Part shown: positions 56,095-64,000 of the stretch, piece by piece
How positions within the stretch are numbered: position 1 is the stretch's first letter
How the letters are laid out: the number at the start of each line of letters is the position of its first letter
Assembly (NCBI GenBank): GCA_019113165.1
Contig: DXHV01000063.1
Coordinates: 17,974-81,973, forward strand
Reading direction: 5' to 3'
DNA from: Candidatus Desulfovibrio intestinipullorum
Lineage (GTDB): Bacteria; Desulfobacterota; Desulfovibrionia; Desulfovibrionales; Desulfovibrionaceae
DNA length: 64,000 nucleotides
Made by a program: the position numbers and the translations under genes
The notes under the pieces: model-generated
The model's input: only the letters and a program-made list of their open reading frames with translations
Told to the model about the DNA's origin: nothing
The model's database searches: none

Positions 56095-57998
56095 GCTGCG
56101 CGCACCCGCGCGGAGACAGCGCTCTTCCAGTTCAGAAGGAAGATGGAATTGACAATGACAAAGACGGAGCCCGCATTGTGCACAAGGGCGCCGGTCACGG
56201 GATTGAGGACAGCTGTCATGGCCAGAATGATGGCCACGAAGTTGAGCACCATGGAGAAGGTGAGGTTGGCCGTGATGGTGCGCATGGTGCGTTTGGACAG
56301 GGCAAAGAGGTGAGGGAGCATGGCAATGTCGTCGTTGACAAGGACGATGTCGGCGGCATCGATGGCAATGTCGCTGCCCACGCCGCCCATGGCTATGCCC
56401 ACGCGGGCCTTTCTCAGGGCAGGCGCATCGTTGATGCCGTCGCCAATCATGCACACGGGCGCCTTTTCTGCTTCGCTGCGGTCTATGAAGTTCAGCTTGT
56501 CCTCGGGCAGGCAGTTGGGATGTACTTCCCTGATGCTGACCTGGGAGGCAATGGTCCTGGCGGCATTTTCATGGTCGCCCGTGAGCAGAACGGGCTCGAC
56601 CTGCACCTTCTTCAGGTCGGCAATGGTGCTTGCGGCATCGGGACGCAGGCTGTCTGCCAGGGCCACCATGCCGGCGAGCTCGTCATCCACGGCAATATAG
56701 ATGACGGAGTGCCCGAGGCCCGCGTGCTGTTCGGCCAGCTGCAGGCCCTTGTCGCCAGGGGCAAGATCCTCCATGAGCTCCCTGTTGCCGGCGCGCACCC
56801 TGTGGCCGTCCACAAGGCCTGCGACACCCTTGCCAGGCGTCATAACAAAGTCCGTGACCTCTTTGAGGCCTGTGCTGGAGGAATTCTTCTTCAGGGTCTC
56901 CCTGTAGCTTGCCACCAGGGCCTTGCCCAAGGGATGCTCGGACTTCTGTTCCACGGCGGCTGCCAGGGCATAGAGCGTGTCCCTGTTGTACTTGTCGGTA
57001 AAGGTGTAGATTTCCTTCACGGCAGGGGTGCCTGTGGTCAGGGTGCCGGTCTTGTCAAAGGCCACTCTGGTGACCCTGGCCAGGCGTTCCAGGGCATCGC
57101 CCTCGCGGACCAGGAAGCGGTGGTGGGTGGCATTGCCGATGGCGGCCATGATGGCCGTGGGCGTGGCCAGCACTAGGGCGCAGGGGCAGAACACGACCAG
57201 GATGGTGACGGATCGCAGGATTTCGCCGGTCACGCACCAGGTGATGAAGGCCGAGACCAGGGCAATGACTACAATCCAGGTGGCCCAGCGATCGGCAAGG
57301 CCCACAATCTTGGCCTTGCTGGCATCGGCGGACTGCACAAGGCGGATCATGCGTTGCAGGGAGCTGTCCTCGCCTACCTTGAGGGCGCGCATGTCAAAGG
57401 CGCCGTACTGATTGACCGTGCCGGAAAAGACCTCGTCGCCCTCGTGCTTGTCCACGGGCAGGGATTCGCCGGTCATGAGCGCCTGATTGACGGACGTCTT
57501 GCCGGAGACAATGACGCCGTCCACGGGAATGGTTTCACCGGGCAGGACGCGGACAAGGTCGTTGACCCTGGCCTGTTCGGCGGCGACAATGTCTTCCCTT
57601 CCGTCTGCAGAGACAATGCGTGCGGTGCGCGGTGTCAGATGCACGAGCTTTTCAATGCCGGCCCTGGCCTTGGCCACGGTGAGTTCTTCGAGCAGGCCGC
57701 CAAGCTGCATGATGAAGGCCACTTCGCCGGCGGCAAAGTCCTCGCCCACGATGACCGAGGCAATGAGGGCCATGGACACAAGAACGTCGGCCTTGATGTC
57801 AAAGGCCGTGACCAGGCCGTGTATGGCCTCCAGGATGATGGGCAGACCACAGAGAATGATGGCTATCCAGGCTGCATCAAAGGGCAGGGGCAGCAGATCG
57901 AAGCCGCTGACCACCAGTGCCAGACCGGAAATGACGAGAAAGATGATGTCGCGTTTCGTGCCACCCCATTCCAGGAGTTTTTCAAGGGCATCCATCAT
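56091..57998 (-). CDS. Heavy-metal-translocating P1B-type ATPase without N-terminal metal-binding domain
   Basis: VFCPCALVLATPTA (CPC), FDKTGTLTTGTPAV (DKTG), MIGDGINDAPAL, HPLGKAL (HP locus). Confidence 0.95.
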   Translation of the reverse strand: MMDALEKLLEWGGTKRDIIFLVISGLALVVSGFDLLPLPFDAAWIAIILCGLPIILEAIHGLVTAFDIKADVLVSMALIASVIVGEDFAAGEVAFIMQLGGLLEELTVAKARAGIEKLVHLTPRTARIVSADGREDIVAAEQARVNDLVRVLPGETIPVDGVIVSGKTSVNQALMTGESLPVDKHEGDEVFSGTVNQYGAFDMRALKVGEDSSLQRMIRLVQSADASKAKIVGLADRWATWIVVIALVSAFITWCVTGEILRSVTILVVFCPCALVLATPTAIMAAIGNATHHRFLVREGDALERLARVTRVAFDKTGTLTTGTPAVKEIYTFTDKYNRDTLYALAAAVEQKSEHPLGKALVASYRETLKKNSSSTGLKEVTDFVMTPGKGVAGLVDGHRVRAGNRELMEDLAPGDKGLQLAEQHAGLGHSVIYIAVDDELAGMVALADSLRPDAASTIADLKKVQVEPVLLTGDHENAARTIASQVSIREVHPNCLPEDKLNFIDRSEAEKAPVCMIGDGINDAPALRKARVGIAMGGVGSDIAIDAADIVLVNDDIAMLPHLFALSKRTMRTITANLTFSMVLNFVAIILAMTAVLNPVTGALVHNAGSVFVIVNSIFLLNWKSAVSARVRAA

Positions 57999-58020
57999 GA
58001 GCGCAAGCCTCCTTTACCTA

Positions 58021-58050
58021 TACCCCTATTGGTATATACATATTGGGGTA
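58021..58050 (-). promoter_or_regulatory. Candidate CsoR/RcnR/FrmR-family operator upstream of the P-type ATPase
   Basis: TACCCCTATTGGTATATACATATTGGGGTA: imperfect 30-bp palindrome with TACCCC/GGGGTA ends, about 25 nt upstream of the ATPase ATG. Confidence 0.6.
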
Positions 58051-58147
58051 CAGGTATACACTGCACGGCCTTTCTGTCAAGCAGTGCATCTGTCGAAAAA
58101 TTGCCTTCAAAGGGTCACGGACGCAGTGCTCGTCTCATCCGGCCTTT

Positions 58148-58420
58148 TCACATGTTGGCAAAGCGTTCCACGGCCTTGGTAAAGTTGGCTATGGTTTTTT
58201 CCGCATCTCCGTGTTCTATGCCGTCGCGCACGCAATGGCGGATATGGCCTTCGAGAATGACTTGTCCCACCCTGTGCAGGGCGGACTTGGCCGCGTTGAC
58301 CTGGGCCAGGATGTCCTCGCAGGGCACATCCTCGTCGACCATGCGGTTGATGGCCTCGACCTGACCGATGATTTTTTTGAGACGTCTGTGCAGATTCGGG
58401 CCGTCCATACACTGTTTCAT
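58148..58420 (-). CDS. CsoR/RcnR/FrmR-family metal-sensing repressor
   Basis: HRRLKKIIGQVEAINRMVDEDVPCEDILAQVNAAKSALHRVGQVILEGHIRHCV; Cys and His-x3-Cys pattern of the family. Confidence 0.92.
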   Translation of the reverse strand: MKQCMDGPNLHRRLKKIIGQVEAINRMVDEDVPCEDILAQVNAAKSALHRVGQVILEGHIRHCVRDGIEHGDAEKTIANFTKAVERFANM

Positions 58421-58698
58421 CACCAATACCGACGCGTGATCCCCTGCAAGGGACTGCAGAGGAGGAAGCGCCGCCTCCTTAAAGAATGTATTGGGCAGGC
58501 TTGCCCCGGTCGTGCACGGGCAGGCAGTCCCGTGCGTGTCCAGGCCCTTTTTTTGCTTGCCTTGTGCGGCACAATACGATATGGAGAGCCCCCATATCAA
58601 GTAAGCACATCGGAACAGCAACCCGGGGTGCCCTGCAAAACGGTTTGCGGGTAGAAGGGTTAGGGTTTCGATGGAAGTAGAACCCAGGAGGTTTTATC

Positions 58699-59454
58699 AT
58701 GGCATATGTTACCATGAAGCAGATGCTGGAGACCGGCGTCCACTTCGGCCATCAGACTCGTCGCTGGAATCCCAAGATGCGTCCCTACATCTTTGGTGAC
58801 CGCAACGGTATCCATATCATCGACCTGCAGCAGACCGTGAAACTTTTCCGCGTGGCCTATGACAAGGTTGTCGATACCGTGGCCAACGGCGGCAAGGTCC
58901 TGTTCATCGGTACCAAGCGTCAGGCTCAGGAATCTGTGGCCGCCGAGGCAACCCGTGCCAATCAGTACTATGTGAGCAACCGCTGGATGGGTGGCACCCT
59001 GACCAACTTTGTCACCATTCAGAAGAGCATCGACCGTCTGAAGAAGCTCGAAGCCATGTTTGCCGACGGCTCCATCAATCGTTACCAGAAGAAGGAAATC
59101 CTGCTTCTCGAACGCGAAATGCAGAAGCTCGAACAGGCTCTTGGCGGTATCAAGAACATGGACCGTCTGCCCCAGCTCGCCTTCATCATTGACCCCAACA
59201 GGGAAGCCATTGCCGTGAAGGAATGCCGCAAGCTCGGCATCCCGATTGTGGCCGTGACGGACACCAACTGTGATCCCGATGTCATCGACTACATCATTCC
59301 CGGCAATGATGACGCCATCCGCGCCATCAAGCTCTTCGTGGGCGCCTTTGCCGAAGCCTGCCTTGAGGGCGAGGCCGCTGCCAGCGACAAGGGCAGTGCT
59401 GAAGAAGCTATGGAAAAGGCTGCTGAAAAGCCTGCCGCCGAAGCTGCCGAATAG
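58699..59454 (+). CDS. rpsB: 30S ribosomal protein S2
   Basis: [59 protein letters not shown]. Confidence 0.98.
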   Translation: MAYVTMKQMLETGVHFGHQTRRWNPKMRPYIFGDRNGIHIIDLQQTVKLFRVAYDKVVDTVANGGKVLFIGTKRQAQESVAAEATRANQYYVSNRWMGGTLTNFVTIQKSIDRLKKLEAMFADGSINRYQKKEILLLEREMQKLEQALGGIKNMDRLPQLAFIIDPNREAIAVKECRKLGIPIVAVTDTNCDPDVIDYIIPGNDDAIRAIKLFVGAFAEACLEGEAAASDKGSAEEAMEKAAEKPAAEAAE

Positions 59455-59519
59455 CAGTGCTCTGTCGATGGGCTCCTGAGGGCCTGTCGCTGGAAGCAGA
59501 TCATGTATTCTGACTGAAA

Positions 59520-59560
59520 ATGGGGCAGCATTGTCGCCAAGAGCGATGATGCTGCCCCAT
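59520..59560 (+). other. Perfect stem-loop in the rpsB-tsf intergenic region
   Basis: ATGGGGCAGCAT-TG-TCGC-CAAGA-GCGA-TG-ATGCTGCCCCAT; no U-tract. Confidence 0.75.
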
Positions 59561-59586
59561 ATTGAACACAAATCAAGGAGATTCCA

Positions 59587-60465
59587 ATGGCCATTACCGC
59601 TGCAATGGTGAAAGACCTGCGTGAGAGAACCGGCGCAGGTATGATGGATTGTAAGAAAGCTCTGGTTGAAGTTGATGGCGACATGGAAAAAGCCGTTGAC
59701 TATCTGCGTGAAAAGGGCATGGCCAAGGCTGCCAAGAAGGCCGGCCGTGCCACCAGCGAAGGCCTGGTGGTCTTTGCCCAGAACGCCGATGCTTCCAGGG
59801 TCGCCATGGCCTCCCTGCAGTGCGAGACCGACTTCGTGTCTCGCGGCGACGATTTCAAGAATTTTGCTGCCAAGGTTGCCCAGGCCGTCCTGGACAACAT
59901 GCCTGCCGACGACGCAGCCCTGCAGGCCCTGGTTGGTGAAGACCTGAAGGCTCTCATTGCCAAGACCGGTGAAAATATGCGTCTGGGCAAGTTCTATGTG
60001 TACGAACGTGCTGCCAATGAAGTCATTGGCCAGTACCTGCACACTGCCAGCGGCAAGTTGGGCGTGATGACCATCCTGGAAGTGGGCAAGCCCGAAACGG
60101 CAGCCAACGAGCAGGTTGTCTCTCTGGCTCGCGAAGTGGCCATGCAGGCTGCTGCCCTGCGTCCCATGGCTCTGGATCGCGACAGTCTGGATCCCGCTGT
60201 CATCGAACGCGAGCGTTCCGTGTACCGTGAAAAGGCCCGCAACGAAGGCAAGCCCGAACACATCATCGAAAAGATTGCCGAAGGCGGTGTGGTCAAGTTC
60301 TGCAAGGATGTCTGCCTCATGGATCAGGCCTACATCCGCGACGACAAGAAGAGCGTGGCTCAGTTCGTGAAGGAAACTGCCAAGGCAGTGGGCGACAGCA
60401 TCACCGTGAAGTCCTTCACCCGCATCGAACTGGTTGCCGAGGAAGCTCCCCAGGAAGCCGAATAG
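59587..60465 (+). CDS. tsf: Elongation factor Ts
   Basis: VKDLRERTGAGMMDCKKALVEVDGDMEKAVDYLREKG; CETDFVSR. Confidence 0.98.
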   Translation: MAITAAMVKDLRERTGAGMMDCKKALVEVDGDMEKAVDYLREKGMAKAAKKAGRATSEGLVVFAQNADASRVAMASLQCETDFVSRGDDFKNFAAKVAQAVLDNMPADDAALQALVGEDLKALIAKTGENMRLGKFYVYERAANEVIGQYLHTASGKLGVMTILEVGKPETAANEQVVSLAREVAMQAAALRPMALDRDSLDPAVIERERSVYREKARNEGKPEHIIEKIAEGGVVKFCKDVCLMDQAYIRDDKKSVAQFVKETAKAVGDSITVKSFTRIELVAEEAPQEAE

Positions 60466-60528
60466 GGCACAAGAGATACTTGAGTCCCTGACGGGCATAC
60501 GGTCTGTCAGGGCATGATCGCACAAGCG

Positions 60529-60560
60529 AAAAAAGAGGAGTATGACGCTCCTCTTTTTTT
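60529..60560 (+). terminator. Rho-independent terminator after tsf
   Basis: AAAAAAGAGGAG-TATGACG-CTCCTCTTTTTTTT. Confidence 0.9.
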
Positions 60561-60757
60561 TGTGCCCTGGCAGTACTGCAAGGGCACTGTTTCATGCTAT
60601 AAGGCAGCTGAAACATGGCACGGAACAGAGGGACAGCGACACGGCCGGAATCTGGGGAAATCCCCCAAAGAGCCAGCTGCGTGCCGTCCCCTGCAGAGCC
60701 CCTGGCACGACCATTAACAAGAAACTCTCGGCAACTTTCAGACCAACGGAGGGAACG

Positions 60758-61117
60758 ATGGAGACAGCACGCAGGGATCTCCTGATGAATGCAGGCATTG
60801 ACGTGGACGACCTGGTGGCCCGCTGCATGGACAATGTCCCGCTGGCCGAGCGCCTTCTGCAGAAATTTTCCCTGGATGGCAATTACCGGGCCCTGTGCCA
60901 GGCAGTGCAGGACGGGGACAGGGACAAGGCCCTGCAGGCAGCCCACGGACTCAAGGGCGTGTGCGGCAACCTTTCCATGACTACCCTGCATGCGCTTTTG
61001 ACAGAGCAGGTCCTTGCCATGCGCAGCGGGGACTGGGAGAAGGCGGAGCATCTCATGCCCGAGATCGTGCGCAAGCACGAGGAAGTGACCGTCGCACTGC
61101 AGAAGGCCTTTTCCTGA
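60758..61117 (+). CDS. Hpt (histidine phosphotransfer) domain protein
   Basis: ALQAAHGLKGVCGNLSMTTL (AHxLKG Hpt motif); SD GGAGGGAACG before ATG 60758. Confidence 0.88.
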   Translation: METARRDLLMNAGIDVDDLVARCMDNVPLAERLLQKFSLDGNYRALCQAVQDGDRDKALQAAHGLKGVCGNLSMTTLHALLTEQVLAMRSGDWEKAEHLMPEIVRKHEEVTVALQKAFS

Positions 61118-61230
61118 GAAAGCGCTTCTGTACACACCCTTTGCCGAACCTCTGGCACGCAAGGAGCCTGGCACATTTTGTCACCCCTAACCCGGACCGG
61201 GAAAGCCCCTTTTCCCTGCCACTCATCACC

Positions 61231-63846
61231 ATGAAGCAGAAAGCCCTGTTGTATAAAGTTCTCCTTGGCATTATCGGTCTGTTGTTTTTGACCCTTATGG
61301 CCGGATGGGGCGTCTATATTCTGAGGGATGCCCTTTTGCAGAATGCCCAGCGCATGGGCATGTCCATCACGAGCAATTTTGCGGCCGAGGAACGAAGCAA
61401 CTTTACCATTTACGAGACCCTGCTCTCCTTTGGCGTGGCCTCGCTGGACGACAGCATCGAGCGCAATGGTGCGGGCAGCGTGGAGTATTCACTGGGCCTG
61501 TACTTCAGGCATCTGCAGACCGTACTGGGCCATGACAGCTTCTCCACCTATGTCATTCGCAATGGCAAGTATATTGATGCCTGGGGCCGCAAGATTCCAG
61601 AAAAATTCGATATTGAACAGCGCGAATGGTACAGGCAGGCCCTCGAATCGCCGGGAAAGACCATCTACACGGATGTCTATGCCGATGCCGTGACCGGCCG
61701 ATCTGTCATTACCCTGGCGCGGCGGTGCACCAGGGGCAATGTGGTCCTGGCCTTTGACATCTACCCGGAGAGCTTCCAGTTCTATTTCAAGCCCGATGAC
61801 CTGCTGAGGGGCGATTCCTTCTTTTTCTGCGACAGCAAGGGCACAGTGCTCTATCAGCATACACAGCTGCAGAAGAGCAGGGAAGAGATGACCGAGTACC
61901 TGAACGGACTGCTGACGAAGATCCGCTCCGGTGAGCTCTATCCCTATGATTCCTACATTGAGGACGACAAGGGCGACAAGCGGGTGGTCTACTATACGGA
62001 GCTGCCCAATGGCTGGTACACCATAGTGACCATTCCTTTCAGGAACATCCTGGGGGACATCAACACGCTCACGGGCTTTCTTCTGCTGGCCATCATAGCC
62101 CTCTGCTTTACGGCCGTGCTGCTCGCCTGGCTGAAATTCAAGGACAATGCCCTGGTCAGGAGGACCAATGATACCGTGCGTGTCCTTGGCAATTCCTTCT
62201 ATGCCCTCTACCGCATCGACTATGGCCAGAAGACCTACGAGATGATCAAGGGCTCGGACTATGTGCGCCAGAGGCTGCCCAAGCAGGGCGACTACAACAG
62301 ACTCCTCACTGTAGTGGAGGACATCATTGCACCCGAGTCGAGCGGCGAGTTCATGCTGACCTTTTCCTGCTCCAATATCCGCAAGCTGGTCGCTAGACGC
62401 GTGCGTGACTTTGGCGGGGATTTCAGGCGTCTGTTCGACAACGAATACCGCTGGGTCAATGTGCGCCTGCTCTTTGACGAGTCGCTTGCTCCCGAAGAGG
62501 TCGTGCTCTGCTTCAGGGATATAGACGCAGAGAAGAAGGCCCAGATTCAGGAATACGAGCTGCTCAAGGAAAGCCTGGAAGTGGCCAGGCAGAGCGCAAG
62601 GGCGAGGCAGAACTTTTTCAGCAATATCTCCCATGAAATGCGCACGCCCCTGAATGCCATCATCGGCATGACGGAACTGGCCCAGCGCCACACAGACGAT
62701 AGGGCGGACATGAAGCGCTATCTGGATCGCATTCACTTTGCCGGCAATCAGCTCAAGCAGCTCATTGACGACATCCTGGAGCTGTCGCGCATGGAGCAGG
62801 GCAAGTTTTCCCTCAACCTGCAGCCCATGGATCTGGAAAAGTGCCTGCGCGACTGTCTTGCGCCCTATGTCATTCAGGCCGAGATGGAGCACAAGACCTT
62901 CACGGTGGAGACAGTACAAACAGGTACCCTTGTCCAAGCCGATCCGCTGCGCATTGCCCAGCTTCTGAACAACCTGCTCTCCAATGCCTTCAAGTTCACC
63001 GAGGCAGAGGATACGGTCAGCGTCCGGGTGCATCGGCTGAGCTTTTCCCAGAACGGCATGGTCCGCTACAGGATTGTAGTGCAGGATACGGGCAAGGGCA
63101 TGTCCGAGAGCTTCCTCTCCGAGATATTCAAGCCCTATATGCGTGAAAGCGGCTTTACCACGCGCTCCGTGGCCGGTACGGGCCTTGGCATGGCCATCAC
63201 CAAGAATCTTGTGGATCAGATGAATGGCGAAATCCACGTGACCAGCGCTCCGGGTCAGGGCAGTACCTTCACCATTATCCTGCCCTTTGCCGTGGCTGAT
63301 GCCGAAGGCGTGCATGAGGACGAAGGCAGCACCCCGCAGGCCGGAGAGGCCAGCGACAGGGAGGCCGGCGGCGAGCCGCAGAAGGCGGCTCCTGCCAGTC
63401 CTGTCAGACAGGAAAAACCGGACATGTCCGTCCTGCAGGGGGTGTCCGTGCTCCTTGCCGAGGACAATCCCGTCAACATGGAGCTTGCCCGGGAACTGCT
63501 TGGCATGAGCGGCATGGAGGTCACCGAAGCCTGGAACGGCCGGGAAGCCGTGGAAAAGTTTGCGGCCTCTGCGCCCTGGACCTATCAGATCATTCTTCTG
63601 GACATGCAGATGCCCGAGATGGACGGCTGCGAGGCCGCACGGGCCATACGCGCCATGAAGCGTCCCGATGCGGAACGTGTGCCCATCATTGCCGTGACGG
63701 CCAATGCCTTTGCCGAGGACATTGCGGCCACAACCGTTGCGGGCATGAATGCCCATGTCTCCAAGCCCATTGACTACATGATCCTCTGCCAGGTACTGAT
63801 CAATCTTTTGACGGAAAACGAAAAAACTCGTAACAACAAGTCTTAA
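61231..63846 (+). CDS. Membrane hybrid histidine kinase (dCache-like sensor, HisKA, HATPase, REC)
   Basis: Two TM around a periplasmic sensor; NISHEMRTPLNAIIGMTEL; NNLLSNAFKFTE, GTGLGMAITKNLV; REC VLLAEDNPVNMELARELL ... IILLDMQMPEMDG. Confidence 0.95.
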   Translation: MKQKALLYKVLLGIIGLLFLTLMAGWGVYILRDALLQNAQRMGMSITSNFAAEERSNFTIYETLLSFGVASLDDSIERNGAGSVEYSLGLYFRHLQTVLGHDSFSTYVIRNGKYIDAWGRKIPEKFDIEQREWYRQALESPGKTIYTDVYADAVTGRSVITLARRCTRGNVVLAFDIYPESFQFYFKPDDLLRGDSFFFCDSKGTVLYQHTQLQKSREEMTEYLNGLLTKIRSGELYPYDSYIEDDKGDKRVVYYTELPNGWYTIVTIPFRNILGDINTLTGFLLLAIIALCFTAVLLAWLKFKDNALVRRTNDTVRVLGNSFYALYRIDYGQKTYEMIKGSDYVRQRLPKQGDYNRLLTVVEDIIAPESSGEFMLTFSCSNIRKLVARRVRDFGGDFRRLFDNEYRWVNVRLLFDESLAPEEVVLCFRDIDAEKKAQIQEYELLKESLEVARQSARARQNFFSNISHEMRTPLNAIIGMTELAQRHTDDRADMKRYLDRIHFAGNQLKQLIDDILELSRMEQGKFSLNLQPMDLEKCLRDCLAPYVIQAEMEHKTFTVETVQTGTLVQADPLRIAQLLNNLLSNAFKFTEAEDTVSVRVHRLSFSQNGMVRYRIVVQDTGKGMSESFLSEIFKPYMRESGFTTRSVAGTGLGMAITKNLVDQMNGEIHVTSAPGQGSTFTIILPFAVADAEGVHEDEGSTPQAGEASDREAGGEPQKAAPASPVRQEKPDMSVLQGVSVLLAEDNPVNMELARELLGMSGMEVTEAWNGREAVEKFAASAPWTYQIILLDMQMPEMDGCEAARAIRAMKRPDAERVPIIAVTANAFAEDIAATTVAGMNAHVSKPIDYMILCQVLINLLTENEKTRNNKS

Positions 63847-63869
63847 CTGCTCTAATTAACACAGGTAAA

Positions 63870-63888
63870 CCCCCGGCTTTGCCGGGGG
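63870..63888 (+). terminator. GC-rich hairpin just after the hybrid kinase (terminator or part of an element end)
   Basis: CCCCCGGC-TTT-GCCGGGGG; no clear U-tract. Confidence 0.45.
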
Positions 63889-63919
63889 ACTCACAAAAGC
63901 TTGGCTTATGCGGCGGTCG

Positions 63920-63983
63920 GCGAAGGATGGGCTGATGGCTCCGTGCGAGCTTGCTCGTACGGAGCCTGCCAGCCCATCCTCGC
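63920..63983. repeat. Long nested hairpin at the right edge of the window
   Basis: GCGAAGGATGGGCTG / CAGCCCATCCTCGC outer stem with inner GGCTCCGTGCGAGC / GCTCGTACGGAGCC stem. Confidence 0.65.
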
Positions 63984-64000
63984 ACTGTCCCCATTTGAAG

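Noticed and set aside
58660-60525. 621-aa minus-strand ORF
   Set aside because: Antisense to rpsB and tsf, which are unambiguous.
60704-60720. CTGGCACGACCATTAAC upstream of the Hpt gene as a sigma-54 promoter
   Set aside because: -12 element lacks GC.
61151-61167. TCTGGCACGCAAGGAGC upstream of the hybrid kinase as a sigma-54 promoter
   Set aside because: GG-N10-GC spacing fits but the -12 element is GAGC rather than TTGC and there is no supporting context; too weak to call.
61489-63756. 755-aa minus-strand ORF
   Set aside because: Antisense to the hybrid histidine kinase.
1-64000. CRISPR arrays, tRNA and rRNA genes
   Set aside because: No regularly spaced direct repeats or tRNA/rRNA signatures recognised by eye; a tRNAscan/CRISPR search would be decisive.

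Overview
This 64 kb chromosomal window is GC-rich and almost entirely protein-coding. Gene content and order suggest a Desulfovibrionaceae-type sulfate reducer. From left to right it carries: an RND efflux pump end with an OprM-like lipoprotein; an flhG-fliA pair; a minus-strand archaeal-type aromatic operon (aroA', aroB', pheA, aroA, tyrA-like); a DHH phosphoesterase and a CbiR-like TIM barrel; an OmpR/EnvZ-type two-component system; a TonB/ExbBD/PepSY/TonB-dependent receptor block; a PreP-like M16C peptidase; a 1.3 kb region with no credible protein gene; terC; tsaB-rseP-dxr-cdsA-uppS-frr-pyrH; a TerC/CBS protein; ribF; a DEAD-box helicase; hisI and hisG; a YkgJ-like protein; tyrS; a PFKFB-like bifunctional protein; azlCD; aroE; a Sel1-repeat protein; an LIC12162-like transferase; a NeuB-family synthase; rdgB; an SGNH hydrolase; a metal P-type ATPase with a CsoR-like regulator; rpsB-tsf; an Hpt protein and a hybrid histidine kinase. 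No tRNA, rRNA or CRISPR array was recognised. The two most interesting non-coding signals are: (1) at 27.3-28.3 kb, two divergent sigma-54 (GG-N10-GC) promoters that flank a central perfect dyad and each lead to a structured, C-rich, protein-free transcript ending in a hairpin (one carries CUCCUCCUU, an anti-Shine-Dalgarno mimic); (2) at 12.05-12.22 kb, an apparent transcription attenuator upstream of the aromatic operon, with a 33-aa leader peptide containing W-F-Y-F-V-Y-F and mutually exclusive antiterminator and terminator hairpins. All calls were made by eye, with no database searches or folding software.
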